DNA of 64,000 nt, from positions 2,666,001 through 2,730,000 of the forward strand of contig NZ_CP073697.1 of assembly GCF_025264665.1 (NCBI RefSeq), written 5' to 3'. Origin of the DNA: Edaphobacter flagellatus (lineage in GTDB: Bacteria; Acidobacteriota; Terriglobia; Terriglobales; Acidobacteriaceae). A program made the translations under genes and the position numbers. Below, piece after piece: positions 53,039-62,050 of this stretch (positions are counted from its first letter, which is position 1; each line of letters begins with the position of its first letter). The notes below the pieces were generated by a model. That model saw only the letters and a list, made by a program, of their open reading frames with translations. It was not told where the DNA came from and made no database searches.

Positions 53039-53566
53039 CTAGTGTGCATAGCTGACAACACGCGTCAATTTCCAGGTACCGTCCTTCAACTGCCAGATAT
53101 GCAGGAACTTGGCCTCGCCGACAGGCCATTCCTCCGCTCCAGGATCGAGAAAACGGGTCATGCCAAGCTGCCGCGCAGCCGGAAACTCCTTTTCATGCCC
53201 GGGATGATGGAAGCGGTGGGTCCCAAGCTCCATCGCGCCATAGCCTTTGATCGGATAGACCTGCAGCGTGCCCGGCACCAGCTCGCGGATCATCACGTGG
53301 CAGGTGTTGTTCTTCACAGAGTCGAGGAAGATCTGCTTGCCCTGCATCAGCCCGGCCTTGTCGTGATAGAACTCCAGGTTGTCGTCGACCATACTGCCCA
53401 GCTTCACCAGGTCGCAACGGTTCGCTGCATCGAAGAGCTCGGTATCCAGCCTCTGAAGAGTCTCAAAGAGAGTTGGATCGGCTTGTGCATCCAGTGAGCG
53501 TGCTCCGAAGAGCAGCGGCAACGAAAGAACTGCCATCAGCGTGAAGGCGCGCATAAAGCTCCTCAT
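53039..53566 (-). CDS. Secreted DUF4440/NTF2-like protein
   Basis: 175 residues. Signal peptide (MRAFTLMAVLSLPLLFGARS, starting at Met5, 53554), then a SnoaL/DUF4440-type alpha/beta cone: LQRLDTELFDAANRCDLVKL, MVDDNLEFYHDKAG, ELVPGTLQVYPIKGYGAMEL and KDGTWKLTRVVSYAH. Such domains bind small ligands or act as weak enzymes; no function is assigned. Two Cys (Asn-Arg-Cys and Asn-Thr-Cys) could form a disulphide. Confidence 0.78.
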   Translation of the reverse strand: MRSFMRAFTLMAVLSLPLLFGARSLDAQADPTLFETLQRLDTELFDAANRCDLVKLGSMVDDNLEFYHDKAGLMQGKQIFLDSVKNNTCHVMIRELVPGTLQVYPIKGYGAMELGTHRFHHPGHEKEFPAARQLGMTRFLDPGAEEWPVGEAKFLHIWQLKDGTWKLTRVVSYAH

Positions 53567-53626
53567 GAAGCAGTGAATGAAGGAGCAATACGCACCCTTA
53601 CGTGCAACAGTTCCGTCACCTGTCGA

Positions 53627-54397
53627 CTACGGTGACACGAATCCGCGATTGGTCAGCTGCAGCCGTTGCATGTCGAGTCCAGCGTTCGCGGTGCTGGCCC
53701 GGGCCTGCGTGGCCAACGTATCGAGCAGCTCAGGACGACGATGCGACACCGCTTCCTCCCGCGTCGCCACCGCCATGCACGTCTGGTACATCACGTCTTC
53801 GGCCATAAGCTGTCGCTGTGATGCGTCGGCGATCTCATGGCCGGGCTGTGCGTATATACCCCTCAACTGCTGACGCGCTCCCTGAACCTGCGCGACCGAG
53901 GGCAGCGCCGTCTGCCGGTTCGCCGACATCCACATCACCACCATGTACGCGGTCAGCACATCGATCAGGTTGTCGTTCCGCAGTCCATACGGAGCCACCA
54001 TCTTATGGAACGTCGTCTGAATGTCACCCAGGTACGCGTCCACTTTGCGCGCCGCCGGCTCTCCCTTCGACCGTGCAAGATTGCCGATCACCTCATCGCG
54101 CACCTGACGGCTGAGCCCGGGATTCCTCCCCACTGCCCAGGCGGCATCGTCCAGCGACGCGCCTCCCGCGAACTGCGATGCAGTCTGCGGCGAGGACCGC
54201 GGCGAAGCGCCCGCACGCCGGCTGGCCTCGTTCTGGCTATCGAAGCTCCGCTGCATGTTGTTGATCATCTGCAGGCCCTGTGAATTATTAAGGTTCATGA
54301 CGGCCATATTGTCGACGGGCGCAAACTGCGCGTGACAGCTAAGGCTCAGCGCAGCCAGCAGGGCCAGCGCACACAGGTGGGGAGTCAGCGATCTCAT
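53627..54397 (-). CDS. Secreted protein of unknown function
   Basis: 256 residues. Signal peptide MRSLTPHLCALALLAALSLS followed by CHAQF, so lipoprotein processing at LSLSC is conceivable. A low-complexity region rich in Ser/Ala/Arg (GASPRSSPQTASQFAGGAS) precedes a helical domain (PGLSRQVRDEVIGNLARSKG, DNLIDVLTAYMVVMWMSANR, HEIADASQRQLMAEDVMYQT). No known family recognised. ATG 54397 begins the signal; 54430 adds eleven residues. Same orientation as the neighbouring DUF4440 gene but 60 bases upstream. Confidence 0.65.
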   Translation of the reverse strand: MRSLTPHLCALALLAALSLSCHAQFAPVDNMAVMNLNNSQGLQMINNMQRSFDSQNEASRRAGASPRSSPQTASQFAGGASLDDAAWAVGRNPGLSRQVRDEVIGNLARSKGEPAARKVDAYLGDIQTTFHKMVAPYGLRNDNLIDVLTAYMVVMWMSANRQTALPSVAQVQGARQQLRGIYAQPGHEIADASQRQLMAEDVMYQTCMAVATREEAVSHRRPELLDTLATQARASTANAGLDMQRLQLTNRGFVSP

Positions 54398-54492
54398 CGG
54401 CCCTTCATGCCTCCAGTGACGATGTCTCACCGATAGATGTGTCCGATAGCGTCTCGCGATGCTTCACTTGTTTTGAATAAATGAAGAGAGCG

Positions 54493-55311
54493 CTACTCCG
54501 GTTTGAAGGAATTCGAGAGCACACCCAGACCGGTAATCTCCACCTCGACCGTATCGCCCGCTGCCACCGGCCCAACGCCCGCAGGCGTGCCCGTTGGAAT
54601 CAGGTCGCCGGGCTCGAGCGTGATCGACGCCGAGATGTAGCGCAGCAGAAAATCGAGCGGAAAGATCAGGTCCGCCGTCGAGCCACTCTGCTTCACCTGC
54701 CCATTCAGCCGGGTCGTAATGGTGACCCGGTCGCCGTCGAGCGGGTCGATCTCGTCGGACACGATCGGTCCCACTGGGCAGAACGTATCCCACCCCTTGC
54801 CACGCGTCCACTGGCCGTCGGATTTTTGAATATCGCGGGCCGTCACATCGTTCACGATGGTATAGCCGCGAACGTAGTCCAGCGGATCTTCGGCAGGACT
54901 CAGGTGCGAACATCGCTGGCCGATAACGATTGCCAGCTCGCCTTCATAGTCGACACGCTTCGAGAGCGCGGGCATGGTCACCGTGCCTCCCGGAGCCAGC
55001 AGCGACGATGGCGGCTTCAGAAACAGCAGCGGCTCCTTCGGCACCTCGTTGCCCAGCTCGGCAGCGTGTTCTTTATAGTTGCGCCCGATGCAGACGATCT
55101 TCGACGGCGTCACCGGAGCCAGCAGCTTCAACGAAGCCAGCGGCGCAGCCGTGAACGGCTCCGCATCCTTCGCCTTCAATGCATCCAGCTGCGCGGCCAG
55201 GTCTTCCACCGGCGGCTCCATCGGGGCAACGGCCCACATCGCCCCATCGCGAAGCTCGACCAGGGCATATCGCGCATGTCCTGCAGATGAGAGATAGCGG
55301 CAGTACTTCAT
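54493..55311 (-). CDS. Fumarylacetoacetate hydrolase-family protein
   Basis: 272 residues. FAH superfamily: KIVCIGRNYKEHAAELGNEV, LFLKPPSSLLAPGG, RVDYEGELAIVIG (metal Glu), VNDVTARDIQ (metal Asp) and GDLIPTGTPAGVG. Uses Mg/Mn to cleave or decarboxylate beta-diketo or oxaloacetate-type substrates; the exact substrate is not deducible (ureidoglycolate lyase, acylpyruvase and oxaloacetate decarboxylase are all relatives). An N-terminal domain (about residues 1-65) is present as in acylpyruvase-like members. Same strand as the downstream unknown gene. Confidence 0.9.
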   Translation of the reverse strand: MKYCRYLSSAGHARYALVELRDGAMWAVAPMEPPVEDLAAQLDALKAKDAEPFTAAPLASLKLLAPVTPSKIVCIGRNYKEHAAELGNEVPKEPLLFLKPPSSLLAPGGTVTMPALSKRVDYEGELAIVIGQRCSHLSPAEDPLDYVRGYTIVNDVTARDIQKSDGQWTRGKGWDTFCPVGPIVSDEIDPLDGDRVTITTRLNGQVKQSGSTADLIFPLDFLLRYISASITLEPGDLIPTGTPAGVGPVAAGDTVEVEITGLGVLSNSFKPE

Positions 55312-55348
55312 CGCTGAAAGCTCCTTTACGTTTTGCTTCTGAAGCAGC

Positions 55349-56548
55349 TTACCGGTTCGGCGCCTGGGCCGTCTCGGTCACCTGCGACGAAGCCGGACTC
55401 TCGTTGCCGCTCGCATCCACGGCGCTTACGCGATAGGTATAGCTCGACCCGGCAGTCACATCGGCATCCGTGTAGGCCGGGCCCGTGACGGGCGCAGGAT
55501 TCAGACGCTCGAAGCCCCCGGCTGCATTGCGGCGATAGATGTTGTAACCGGCAAGGTCCGTCTCCGTCCCCGGCTGCCACGACAGATCGATCGCAGCCTT
55601 ACCATTGCTTGTGGAGGGCACACTCGCCAGCCCGGTCGGTGCCGCCGGAGCAAACGTATCGGCAAGATTGATCGTGATGGCGGGCGACAGCTCACTGTGC
55701 AGCTTGTACATCTTTCCGTCCAGCGTGACCACACGCAGTCGCTGCGCACGATAGATATACTTCACGCCGCGGCGAGCCGAGCGATCCAGCATGCCGCCGG
55801 GATCGGCTGCCGCCGGCGCCGTCTTCGGGTCCGCCGTGCGCAGCCTCACCTCGTCCGGCTCATCCTGCGCAAGACTGACCGGAGATTTCTTCTCCTTCGG
55901 TTTCTGGGGGGCAGGTGTCTTCTGCGCGGCAGGCTCGGCAAGGCTGCGTTCCAATTCAACAATGACGGGCGCATCCACCTTCTGCCACTGCGCCAGCGCA
56001 CCATCACGCGTAGCCGTAATCCGCAGCCCGGCAACCGTAGCAGGGGCAGCACCTGAAGGCACGATCACGACCTTCGAAGCATCGGCGCTGCGCCCCTCAG
56101 GATTCAGCACGCGAATGCGATAGCCCAGCGGCTGCACCGGGTCCTGCGTCAGCTCCGGAGGCAGCAGATCGGCACCCTCCGAAGGGCCGGACTTCACCGC
56201 AACGCGAACCACGGCCTTGCACTCTTTCGTCGAAGGTTTCGCCCCCGGTGTCGACGTTGGAGTCGCCCAAGCCGGATTCACCTCACGGCAGATCTCTGCC
56301 GTCATCTGCGCAGGCACCGGCAGGTTGTCGGTCGTGCGTGTGGGCGTCGTCCAGTGCAGCATCACACGGTCACCAACGCGCTCGGCCTTCATGTCCGTCA
56401 CAACGGCAGGCAGATGCAGCGACGGTGGCCGCGGCGGCCCGGGGCTGGCGCACGAAGCGAGCAGCAACACTGGTGCAGCGATGGCCATCATGGCAGCCGG
56501 GCGTGCTCTGCGAATCGGTTGAGGGCTGTGCGGCAAGGGCTGCATCAT
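55349..56548 (-). CDS. Fibronectin type III lipoprotein
   Basis: About 399 residues from ATG 56548 (alternatives 56581 and 56545). A signal with lipobox LLLASC. A first Fn3-like domain (PAVVTDMKAERVGDRVMLHW), a Lys/Pro-rich linker (PAPQKPKEKKSPVSLAQDEP) and a clear C-terminal Fn3 domain (IDLSWQPGTETDLAGYNIYR, YTYRVSAVDASGNESPASSQ). Surface or periplasmic protein with an adhesion or scaffold role; no catalytic domain. It has 37 bp to the FAH gene. Confidence 0.8.
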   Translation of the reverse strand: MMQPLPHSPQPIRRARPAAMMAIAAPVLLLASCASPGPPRPPSLHLPAVVTDMKAERVGDRVMLHWTTPTRTTDNLPVPAQMTAEICREVNPAWATPTSTPGAKPSTKECKAVVRVAVKSGPSEGADLLPPELTQDPVQPLGYRIRVLNPEGRSADASKVVIVPSGAAPATVAGLRITATRDGALAQWQKVDAPVIVELERSLAEPAAQKTPAPQKPKEKKSPVSLAQDEPDEVRLRTADPKTAPAAADPGGMLDRSARRGVKYIYRAQRLRVVTLDGKMYKLHSELSPAITINLADTFAPAAPTGLASVPSTSNGKAAIDLSWQPGTETDLAGYNIYRRNAAGGFERLNPAPVTGPAYTDADVTAGSSYTYRVSAVDASGNESPASSQVTETAQAPNR

Positions 56549-56623
56549 TCGTCCGTCTTTCAGCCTAGCATCCTGCAGCATGCCGCATCGGGAGTCGATG
56601 CGCGATCACGATAGAGTAGAGAA

Positions 56624-57121
56624 ATGCCAGTCGTTCAACTGCGCGATGCAACGCTCGACGATGTTGCCGCGATCGCCGCCATCTATCGGCCTTATGTCCT
56701 CACCAGCGCCGCCACCATGGAGCTGGACGCTCCCGACGAAACCGAGATGCGCCGCCGCCTGAGCGACACCCACGCTCGCGGTCTGCCCTTCCTCATCGCC
56801 GAGCTCGACGGCCAGGTTGTCGGCTACGGTTACGCGTCGCCCTTTCGCCCGCGCGCAGGCTACCGCTACACCGTCGAGGACTCCATCTATCTGCGCACTG
56901 GCTGCGCAGGCCACGGCATCGGACGCCAGCTTCTCACCGCCATCGTCGCCGAGAGTCGCAAGGCTGGCGCCCGGCAGATGGTCGCCGTCATCGGCGGCGA
57001 CAACCGCGCCTCCGTCGCGATGCACGGCGCGCTGGGCTTCGTCGAAGTAGGCGTGCTGCATGGCGCGGGATGGAAGTTCGACCGCCCGCAGGACATCACC
57101 CTCATGCAGCTTGAGCTGTAG
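56624..57121 (+). CDS. GNAT-family acetyltransferase (phosphinothricin acetyltransferase-like)
   Basis: 165 residues. VQLRDATLDDVAAIAAIYRP, TSAATMELDAPDETEMRRRL (a Pat-type signature) and DSIYLRTGCAGHGIGRQLLT with the acetyl-CoA motif GHGIGR; ends with GAGWKFDRPQDITLMQLEL. Pat-type enzymes acetylate phosphinothricin or methionine sulfone/sulfoximine; the natural substrate here is unknown. Divergent from the Fn3 lipoprotein gene. Confidence 0.9.
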   Translation: MPVVQLRDATLDDVAAIAAIYRPYVLTSAATMELDAPDETEMRRRLSDTHARGLPFLIAELDGQVVGYGYASPFRPRAGYRYTVEDSIYLRTGCAGHGIGRQLLTAIVAESRKAGARQMVAVIGGDNRASVAMHGALGFVEVGVLHGAGWKFDRPQDITLMQLEL

Positions 57122-57227
57122 GGTACCGTCCGCTTCGTTCCAGAATTTTCATCGCAACGCTTTGCCTTTCAGCGTGTTCTGGAGGACAATGCCTCAGTTG
57201 CAGCTTTAGAGGAAAGGACGTGCTCTT

Positions 57228-57701
57228 ATGGTCTTCCCGGTTCTGCTGCTCTGCTTCCTGATCGGATGCGTCGCGGGTCTGCGCTCGATGATGGCCCCGG
57301 CCATTGTTTGCGCCGCAGCCTACCTGCGCTGGATTCATCTGGATGGGACGCCGCTCAGCTTCCTGAACACAATGCCCGCGCTCTGCCTCTTTACTCTCTT
57401 CGCCATCGGTGAGCTGATCGCCGACAAGCTGCCGAAGACGCCCGCAAGGACCGCGCCCATCGGCCTGATCGCACGTATCGTTACCGGCGGCCTCTCCGGC
57501 GCAGCACTGGCCCTGAGCGCCGGTAAGAGCACGCTCGCCGGCATCATGCTGGGTGCCGCAGGCGGCATAGCCGGAGCCTTCGCCGGCTACTACATCCGCC
57601 ACGGTCTCGTCACGCAGACCAAGCTGCCCGACTTCGTCGTCGCTGTTGTCGAAGATCTGCTGGCCATCTCCGGCGGCCTCTTCCTCGTCTCGCGCATGTA
57701 A
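57228..57701 (+). CDS. DUF4126 membrane protein
   Basis: 157 residues, four hydrophobic segments: FPVLLLCFLIGCVAGLRSMM, FLNTMPALCLFTLFAIGELI, GGLSGAALALSAGKSTLAGI and IAGAFAGYYIRHGL, ending VVEDLLAISGGLFLVSRM. This is the DUF4126 pattern; its function is unknown. ATG 57228 is preceded by GGAAAGGACG. It is 106 bases downstream of the acetyltransferase. Confidence 0.8.
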   Translation: MVFPVLLLCFLIGCVAGLRSMMAPAIVCAAAYLRWIHLDGTPLSFLNTMPALCLFTLFAIGELIADKLPKTPARTAPIGLIARIVTGGLSGAALALSAGKSTLAGIMLGAAGGIAGAFAGYYIRHGLVTQTKLPDFVVAVVEDLLAISGGLFLVSRM

Positions 57702-57807
57702 TTCTCGAAATGCAGTATGGAAGCGCGCGACAGCACCGCTTTGCAGAACACGCGTCGCAGCTACAAGCGGACGCGAGGCTCCAGGTAGTTCATTGAGGAG
57801 TTCAATC

Positions 57808-58425
57808 ATGCGATACGAGCATCGTGTGTGCAGCGCGCTTCTTGTGACCCTTGTGCTGGGCTGCGCTTGCCCGGCACATTCACAGGCGCCACCGCAAGGA
57901 CCACAGACACGTCCGTCCCCCGGCAACGGCAATCGGCCCAATCCCGGCAATGGCAACCGTCCCAACCCTGGCAATGGTGGAGGCAATCGCCCCGGTCCCG
58001 GAAATCCCGGAGGCCCGTCGATTCAACCTCCAAGGCCACAGCCCCCACGTCCTCAACCGCCACGGCCAAATCCGCCGCGCCCTCAACCACCGCGCCCCAA
58101 TCCCGGCAATCGGCCACGGCCTCCACAATGGGGGCAGCGTCCACCCGTTCGGCCGCCGTATCACTTCCGTCCCAACGATCGCCTCTGGCTGCAACGGTAC
58201 TACCATCGCAATCTCGGATACATCAACATAGGCAACAGGCCGCGGTTTGTGATCGGGAGCTTCTTCCCCTGGGCATACGTCCCCTACCTTACGCCGCTAC
58301 CGGGACCGGTGATGGGATATCTGCCGCCACCGCCTCCGGGATACCAGATGGGATACTTCGATGGCTATGTCGTCGTCTACGATCCGGTCACCTACTTCAT
58401 CGTCAACGTCATCGACCTGATGTAA
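57808..58425 (+). CDS. Secreted proline-rich protein with RcnB-like C-terminus
   Basis: 205 residues. Signal peptide (MRYEHRVCSALLVTLVLGCA, lipobox-like LVLGC). Then Gly/Asn/Pro repeats (GNGNRPNPGNGNRPNPGNGG) and Pro/Arg/Gln repeats (PRPQPPRPQPPRPNPPRPQ), and a C-terminal domain with NDRLWLQRYYHRNLGYINIG and PPPPPGYQMGYFDGYVVVYD, which resembles the RcnB-type domain. RcnB is a periplasmic protein of nickel/cobalt homeostasis. ATG 57808 is preceded by GAGGAG. Confidence 0.7.
   Translation: MRYEHRVCSALLVTLVLGCACPAHSQAPPQGPQTRPSPGNGNRPNPGNGNRPNPGNGGGNRPGPGNPGGPSIQPPRPQPPRPQPPRPNPPRPQPPRPNPGNRPRPPQWGQRPPVRPPYHFRPNDRLWLQRYYHRNLGYINIGNRPRFVIGSFFPWAYVPYLTPLPGPVMGYLPPPPPGYQMGYFDGYVVVYDPVTYFIVNVIDLM
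57916..58110 (+). repeat. Tandem coding repeats in the proline-rich gene
   Basis: Imperfect repeats of CCCGGCAATGGC-type (GNGNRPNP) near 57916-57990 and of CCACGTCCTCAACCGCC-type (PRPQPP) near 58028-58100. The length of this region is likely to vary among strains. Confidence 0.6.
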
Positions 58426-58437
58426 TCAAGGGACGAA

Positions 58438-58471
58438 AGAGTCCTCCGGTCCACATCGGAGGACTCTTTTT
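58438..58471. terminator. Bidirectional terminator between proline-rich and NIPSNAP genes
   Basis: AGAGTCCTCCG (58438-58448) / CGGAGGACTCT (58457-58467), loop GTCCACAT, followed by TTTTTACC and preceded by GACGAA; an 11-bp perfect stem. Confidence 0.85.
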
Positions 58472-58477
58472 ACCTGC

Positions 58478-59263
58478 CTACCGCAGCGGCGAAAACGGCA
58501 GCGGACGCAACATGATGTTGCTGATGTTCGCAACAATCTGCGAGTCCTTCAGCTCCGGGGGAGAACTCAGCTTCTTCCACTCCGGATCGCTGCCAAACGC
58601 GCTCCAGTGCTTCTCGCGCTCGGCCAGGGAATCAAACGAAAGCATGTACGTAATATTCGGCTGGCGCGTCCCGATCACCGATTCGCCGATAAACGCCGGA
58701 CGCATGCCCAGACGTTGAAACACGCCGATCTCGCCATTGTTGAACATGCCAATCTTCTTCTTACGCGCTGCAATCGACTGCGACTGATACGTCCGCAGCT
58801 CGAAGACGCGCGCCGGACGCCCCGCCGCATCTGTCGGAAGCACGGCCTCCGGCATGACCGCCAGGCTGTGCAGCAGGCTGCTCTCCGTCGTCACAAACGG
58901 AAGCCCCGGCCCCGCCGCAAGCTGCTGCGACGCCTTCTCATGCGCCTCGTCCTCGCTTAGCTTCGCCAGCGCGTCCTGCATCGCTCCCATCGAGGCGTAC
59001 TGCACGATCGAAAACAGGCTCGGCCCATCCGGCCCGATCAGGTTCGACAGCGCCGCCACCGGCTTCGCTCCCGCCCGCGTCAGCGCAGGAAAGAGCCCGC
59101 TCTCCAGATAATCCGCAACACGCTTCGACTGGTTCTCGTCGCTGTTGTGCAATCGCCAGGTCGTAAGTTCCAGAAAGCTGCGCGGCGACTCCGCCGCACG
59201 CGCCTGTGTTGTAAGAAGAGCGGACATGGCGGCTGCACCTGTAATTAGTTGACGACGATCCAT
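58478..59263 (-). CDS. NIPSNAP-family protein with Tat-like signal
   Basis: 261 residues from ATG 59263, which begins [18 protein letters not shown], a twin-arginine-like export signal. Two ferredoxin-like NIPSNAP repeats: [20 protein letters not shown] with [20 protein letters not shown], and [20 protein letters not shown] with [27 protein letters not shown] domains bind small molecules or proteins; no reaction is known for this group. Divergent from ruvB, 106 bp apart. Confidence 0.8.
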   Translation of the reverse strand: MDRRQLITGAAAMSALLTTQARAAESPRSFLELTTWRLHNSDENQSKRVADYLESGLFPALTRAGAKPVAALSNLIGPDGPSLFSIVQYASMGAMQDALAKLSEDEAHEKASQQLAAGPGLPFVTTESSLLHSLAVMPEAVLPTDAAGRPARVFELRTYQSQSIAARKKKIGMFNNGEIGVFQRLGMRPAFIGESVIGTRQPNITYMLSFDSLAEREKHWSAFGSDPEWKKLSSPPELKDSQIVANISNIMLRPLPFSPLR

Positions 59264-59369
59264 CTTGAGACGACCCATGCCATCCACGGTAGCAGACGGG
59301 AGTATCAGGCGTGTTCGCTTCGCCCCGCGCCGGTTGCTTCGCCTCCAGCTTCGCCTTACTATCGCCCTA

Positions 59370-60443
59370 GTGGACTACTCCGACACCAAGCCGAACGCCA
59401 AGAAGGTCAACCTCAACGGCCCCACCGCCGAGGCCGAGCGCCTCGTCTCCGCGGGCCGCGTCGACGACGATGCCGCCTTCGAGCTGAAGCTGCGCCCCAG
59501 CAAGCTCTCCGAGTTCATCGGCCAGACCAAAGCCAAGGAGCAGCTCGCCATCGCGCTCGAAGCTGCCAAATCGCGCGGCGAAGCCCTCGACCACGTACTC
59601 CTCTTCGGCCCTCCCGGTCTCGGCAAAACCACGCTCGCCACCATCATCGCCAACGAGCTCGGCGTCGGCTTCCAGCAGACCTCTGGCCCCGCCCTGCAGA
59701 TTCAGGGCGACCTCACCGCTATCCTCACCAACATCCGCGACCGGCAGGTGCTCTTCCTCGACGAGATCCACCGTCTGCAGCCTGTCCTCGAAGAGAAGCT
59801 CTACACCGCACTCGAGGACTACAAGCTCGACATCATGATCGGCCAGGGGCCCGCCGCACGCACACACGTGATGGACATCAAGCCCTTCACCTTCGTCGCC
59901 GCCACCACGCGCCCCGGCCTGCTCTCCTCGCCACTGCGCTCGCGCTTCGGCATCCTGCTGCGGCTTGAGTTCTACAACGACGACGAGCTCCGTTTCGTCG
60001 TCGAGCGCTCTGCCGATGTTTTAGGTGTACCCATCGACCGCGACGGAGCCGCCGAGATCGCCATGCGCTCGCGCGGGACGCCTAGAATCGCCAACCGCCT
60101 GCTGCGCCGCGTCCGCGACTACGCCCAGGTGCGCGCCTCCGGCAAAATCGACCGCGAGACCGCGCAGAAAGCCCTCGAGCTGCTCGAAGTCGACGCCCAC
60201 GGCTTCGACGAGCTCGACCGCCGCCTCCTCCGCACCATCATCGAAAAATACGACGGCGGCCCCGTCGGCCTCAACACACTCGCCGCCGCGCTGGCCGAAG
60301 AACAGGATGCGCTCGAAGAGGTCTACGAGCCCTTCCTCATCCAGATCGGCTTCCTCGACCGCACCCCACGCGGACGCGTCGCTACCCGCCTCGCCTACGA
60401 GCACCTCGGCATCGAAATGCCCCGTAAGCTCAGCCTGTTCTGA
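59370..60443 (+). CDS. ruvB: Holliday junction branch-migration helicase RuvB
   Basis: 357 residues from GTG 59370. AAA+ motor: [19 protein letters not shown], Walker [10 protein letters not shown] (80-88), Walker [11 protein letters not shown], sensor-1 [12 protein letters not shown], and a C-terminal winged helix ([20 protein letters not shown]). Normally RuvB begins within about 20 residues of the polar N-terminal arm; the 35 residues back to 59265 are not conserved. No ruvA or ruvC is adjacent. Coding strand shows strong C-ending codon use. Confidence 0.96.
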   Translation: MDYSDTKPNAKKVNLNGPTAEAERLVSAGRVDDDAAFELKLRPSKLSEFIGQTKAKEQLAIALEAAKSRGEALDHVLLFGPPGLGKTTLATIIANELGVGFQQTSGPALQIQGDLTAILTNIRDRQVLFLDEIHRLQPVLEEKLYTALEDYKLDIMIGQGPAARTHVMDIKPFTFVAATTRPGLLSSPLRSRFGILLRLEFYNDDELRFVVERSADVLGVPIDRDGAAEIAMRSRGTPRIANRLLRRVRDYAQVRASGKIDRETAQKALELLEVDAHGFDELDRRLLRTIIEKYDGGPVGLNTLAAALAEEQDALEEVYEPFLIQIGFLDRTPRGRVATRLAYEHLGIEMPRKLSLF

Positions 60444-60600
60444 TCTTAGCCATTCGGTTGATCTGCGGTCGCCCGGCTGCGTGAACACGCATTCACCACT
60501 TTTTTCGTACCCTCCGGTTTTTACAGGGAAAAATAAAACCCTGAAAGGCGTATCCTGTCCTGCAAGACGAAAAAGTCGAATAAAAGACGGGACCCGGTCC

Positions 60601-61818
60601 ATGGATTACTCAACGTCTTACATTTTTTTTCTTGTTTCTCTTGGTCTGTTCACGCTGGTTCTCTTCACACTCTCTCTGGTCGACCGCAGTGTGGTGGGAG
60701 CGCGATGGCTCGCGGCCTCAACGCTGCTCGACTTCACCAAGACTCTCCTGCAGACCTTCCACAGTGACCTTCCGCGTTTCGTCGCCGTCTGTGTCGCCAA
60801 CGAGCTCAACGTCTGCGCCTACGTAGCCATGTTTTTCGGACTGCGATGGTTCATCGCGCGCAGGCCCTTCTGTGGATGGTTGTGGCTCTCTCCCGTCTTT
60901 CTCACGCTGGCCATCTATCCTGCGCTGTTTCTTCTGCACATACGGCAGTGGTCGTTCTCCGTCATCTCGCTCCCCGTCGTCCTTCTCTGCGCGGCGACGG
61001 CGTGGATGCTCGCCCACCAGCAGGACGAGCGCTTCACCATCCCCTCCCGCATCGTCGCAGCCCTGATGACCGTGCAGGTCTTCGCCGTCAGCTTCCGCAT
61101 GACGCTGTCGATCATGGGCTTTCCAAAAGTTCCCGATTCGCCGTGGTCCGATGATCGCTGGATGTACTCCATGCTGGTCATCATTCTGGTGGGTTACTGC
61201 ATGCTGATGATGTATGCCGTCTTCACGCTCATCGAGATGCACTCGCGCGTAGCCTACGCCGCAGGCGTCGATTCACTCACCGGCGCGCTCAATCGCCGTG
61301 CGCTGATGAAGCATGGGGCCGCCGAGATCGCACGCAGCCGTCAGCTCGGCCATCCTCTGGCCGTCATCTGCATCGACCTCGACAATTTCAAGCAGGTCAA
61401 CGACACCTACGGGCACGCCGGAGGCGACGTCGCCCTCTGCGCCTTCGTCGATCTTGTTCGCGAGCACCTGCGCAACAGCGATCTCATCGCCCGCACCGGC
61501 GGCGAGGAGTTCATCGTCCTGCTGCCCGGCATGGACGCATCCGGCGCCGCGCACGTCGCCGAGCGCCTGCGCCACAACATGGAGCAGATGCGCATCCACT
61601 ACGACGGCAGAATGATCATGGCCACGGCCAGCGCAGGGGTCACTCTCCTGCAGCACGACGACTCGCTCGCCACCATGCTCAAACGCGCCGACCAGTCCCT
61701 CTACCGAGCCAAGGCCGAGGGCCGCAACCGCGTCGTCATGGACGAAGAGATCGTCCTCCACCCCAAGCCCATTCTCGTAGAACGCCCCACCGTGCAACGA
61801 AGCGGGAAGACGGCATAG
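60601..61818 (+). CDS. Membrane-bound diguanylate cyclase (GGDEF)
   Basis: 405 residues from ATG 60601. About seven transmembrane segments in residues 1-210 (YIFFLVSLGLFTLVLFTLSL and others, ending VGYCMLMMYAVFTLIEM), a short linker, then GGDEF: VDSLTGALNRRALMKH, IDLDNFKQVNDTYGHAGGD, and the active-site GGEEF (300-304) with an intact inhibitory I-site RNSD (291-294), so the enzyme should make c-di-GMP and be product-inhibited. The sensory part is membrane-embedded. The 157 bp upstream show no recognisable c-di-GMP riboswitch. Confidence 0.92.
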   Translation: MDYSTSYIFFLVSLGLFTLVLFTLSLVDRSVVGARWLAASTLLDFTKTLLQTFHSDLPRFVAVCVANELNVCAYVAMFFGLRWFIARRPFCGWLWLSPVFLTLAIYPALFLLHIRQWSFSVISLPVVLLCAATAWMLAHQQDERFTIPSRIVAALMTVQVFAVSFRMTLSIMGFPKVPDSPWSDDRWMYSMLVIILVGYCMLMMYAVFTLIEMHSRVAYAAGVDSLTGALNRRALMKHGAAEIARSRQLGHPLAVICIDLDNFKQVNDTYGHAGGDVALCAFVDLVREHLRNSDLIARTGGEEFIVLLPGMDASGAAHVAERLRHNMEQMRIHYDGRMIMATASAGVTLLQHDDSLATMLKRADQSLYRAKAEGRNRVVMDEEIVLHPKPILVERPTVQRSGKTA

Positions 61819-61875
61819 CAACCTATAGCGGTTCGATCATTCGAACCGCAGAAGTCCTATTCCAATATCTTAGAA

Positions 61876-61994
61876 GTGTCATTCCGAGCGAAGCGCAGCG
61901 TAGTCGAGGAACCCCCGCATTTCACACTGCATCCCAGCCACCAAAGCGGGTGTCCCCCATTCATGCCGAATGGTATGAGTGGGATTGCAGGATG
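61876..61994 (-). repeat. Inverted composite dispersed repeat after the diguanylate cyclase gene
   Basis: Module B in reverse (GTGTCATTCCGAGCGAAGCG ... AACCCCCGCATTT, 61876-61922) followed by module A in reverse (CCAGCCACCAAAGCGGGTGT ... ATGAGTGGG, to about 61984), the fullest copy in the window. It fills most of the 232-bp gap before murQ. Confidence 0.8.
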
Positions 61995-62050
61995 TACGTA
62001 CTCGACGGACCCGCGTTTTGCGGGCACTCCGCTAAAACACGCGAAGCGCA

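Noticed and set aside
60444..60600. c-di-GMP riboswitch before the diguanylate cyclase
   Set aside because: No recognisable GEMM core (no GGGCAAA-like motif) could be found by eye.
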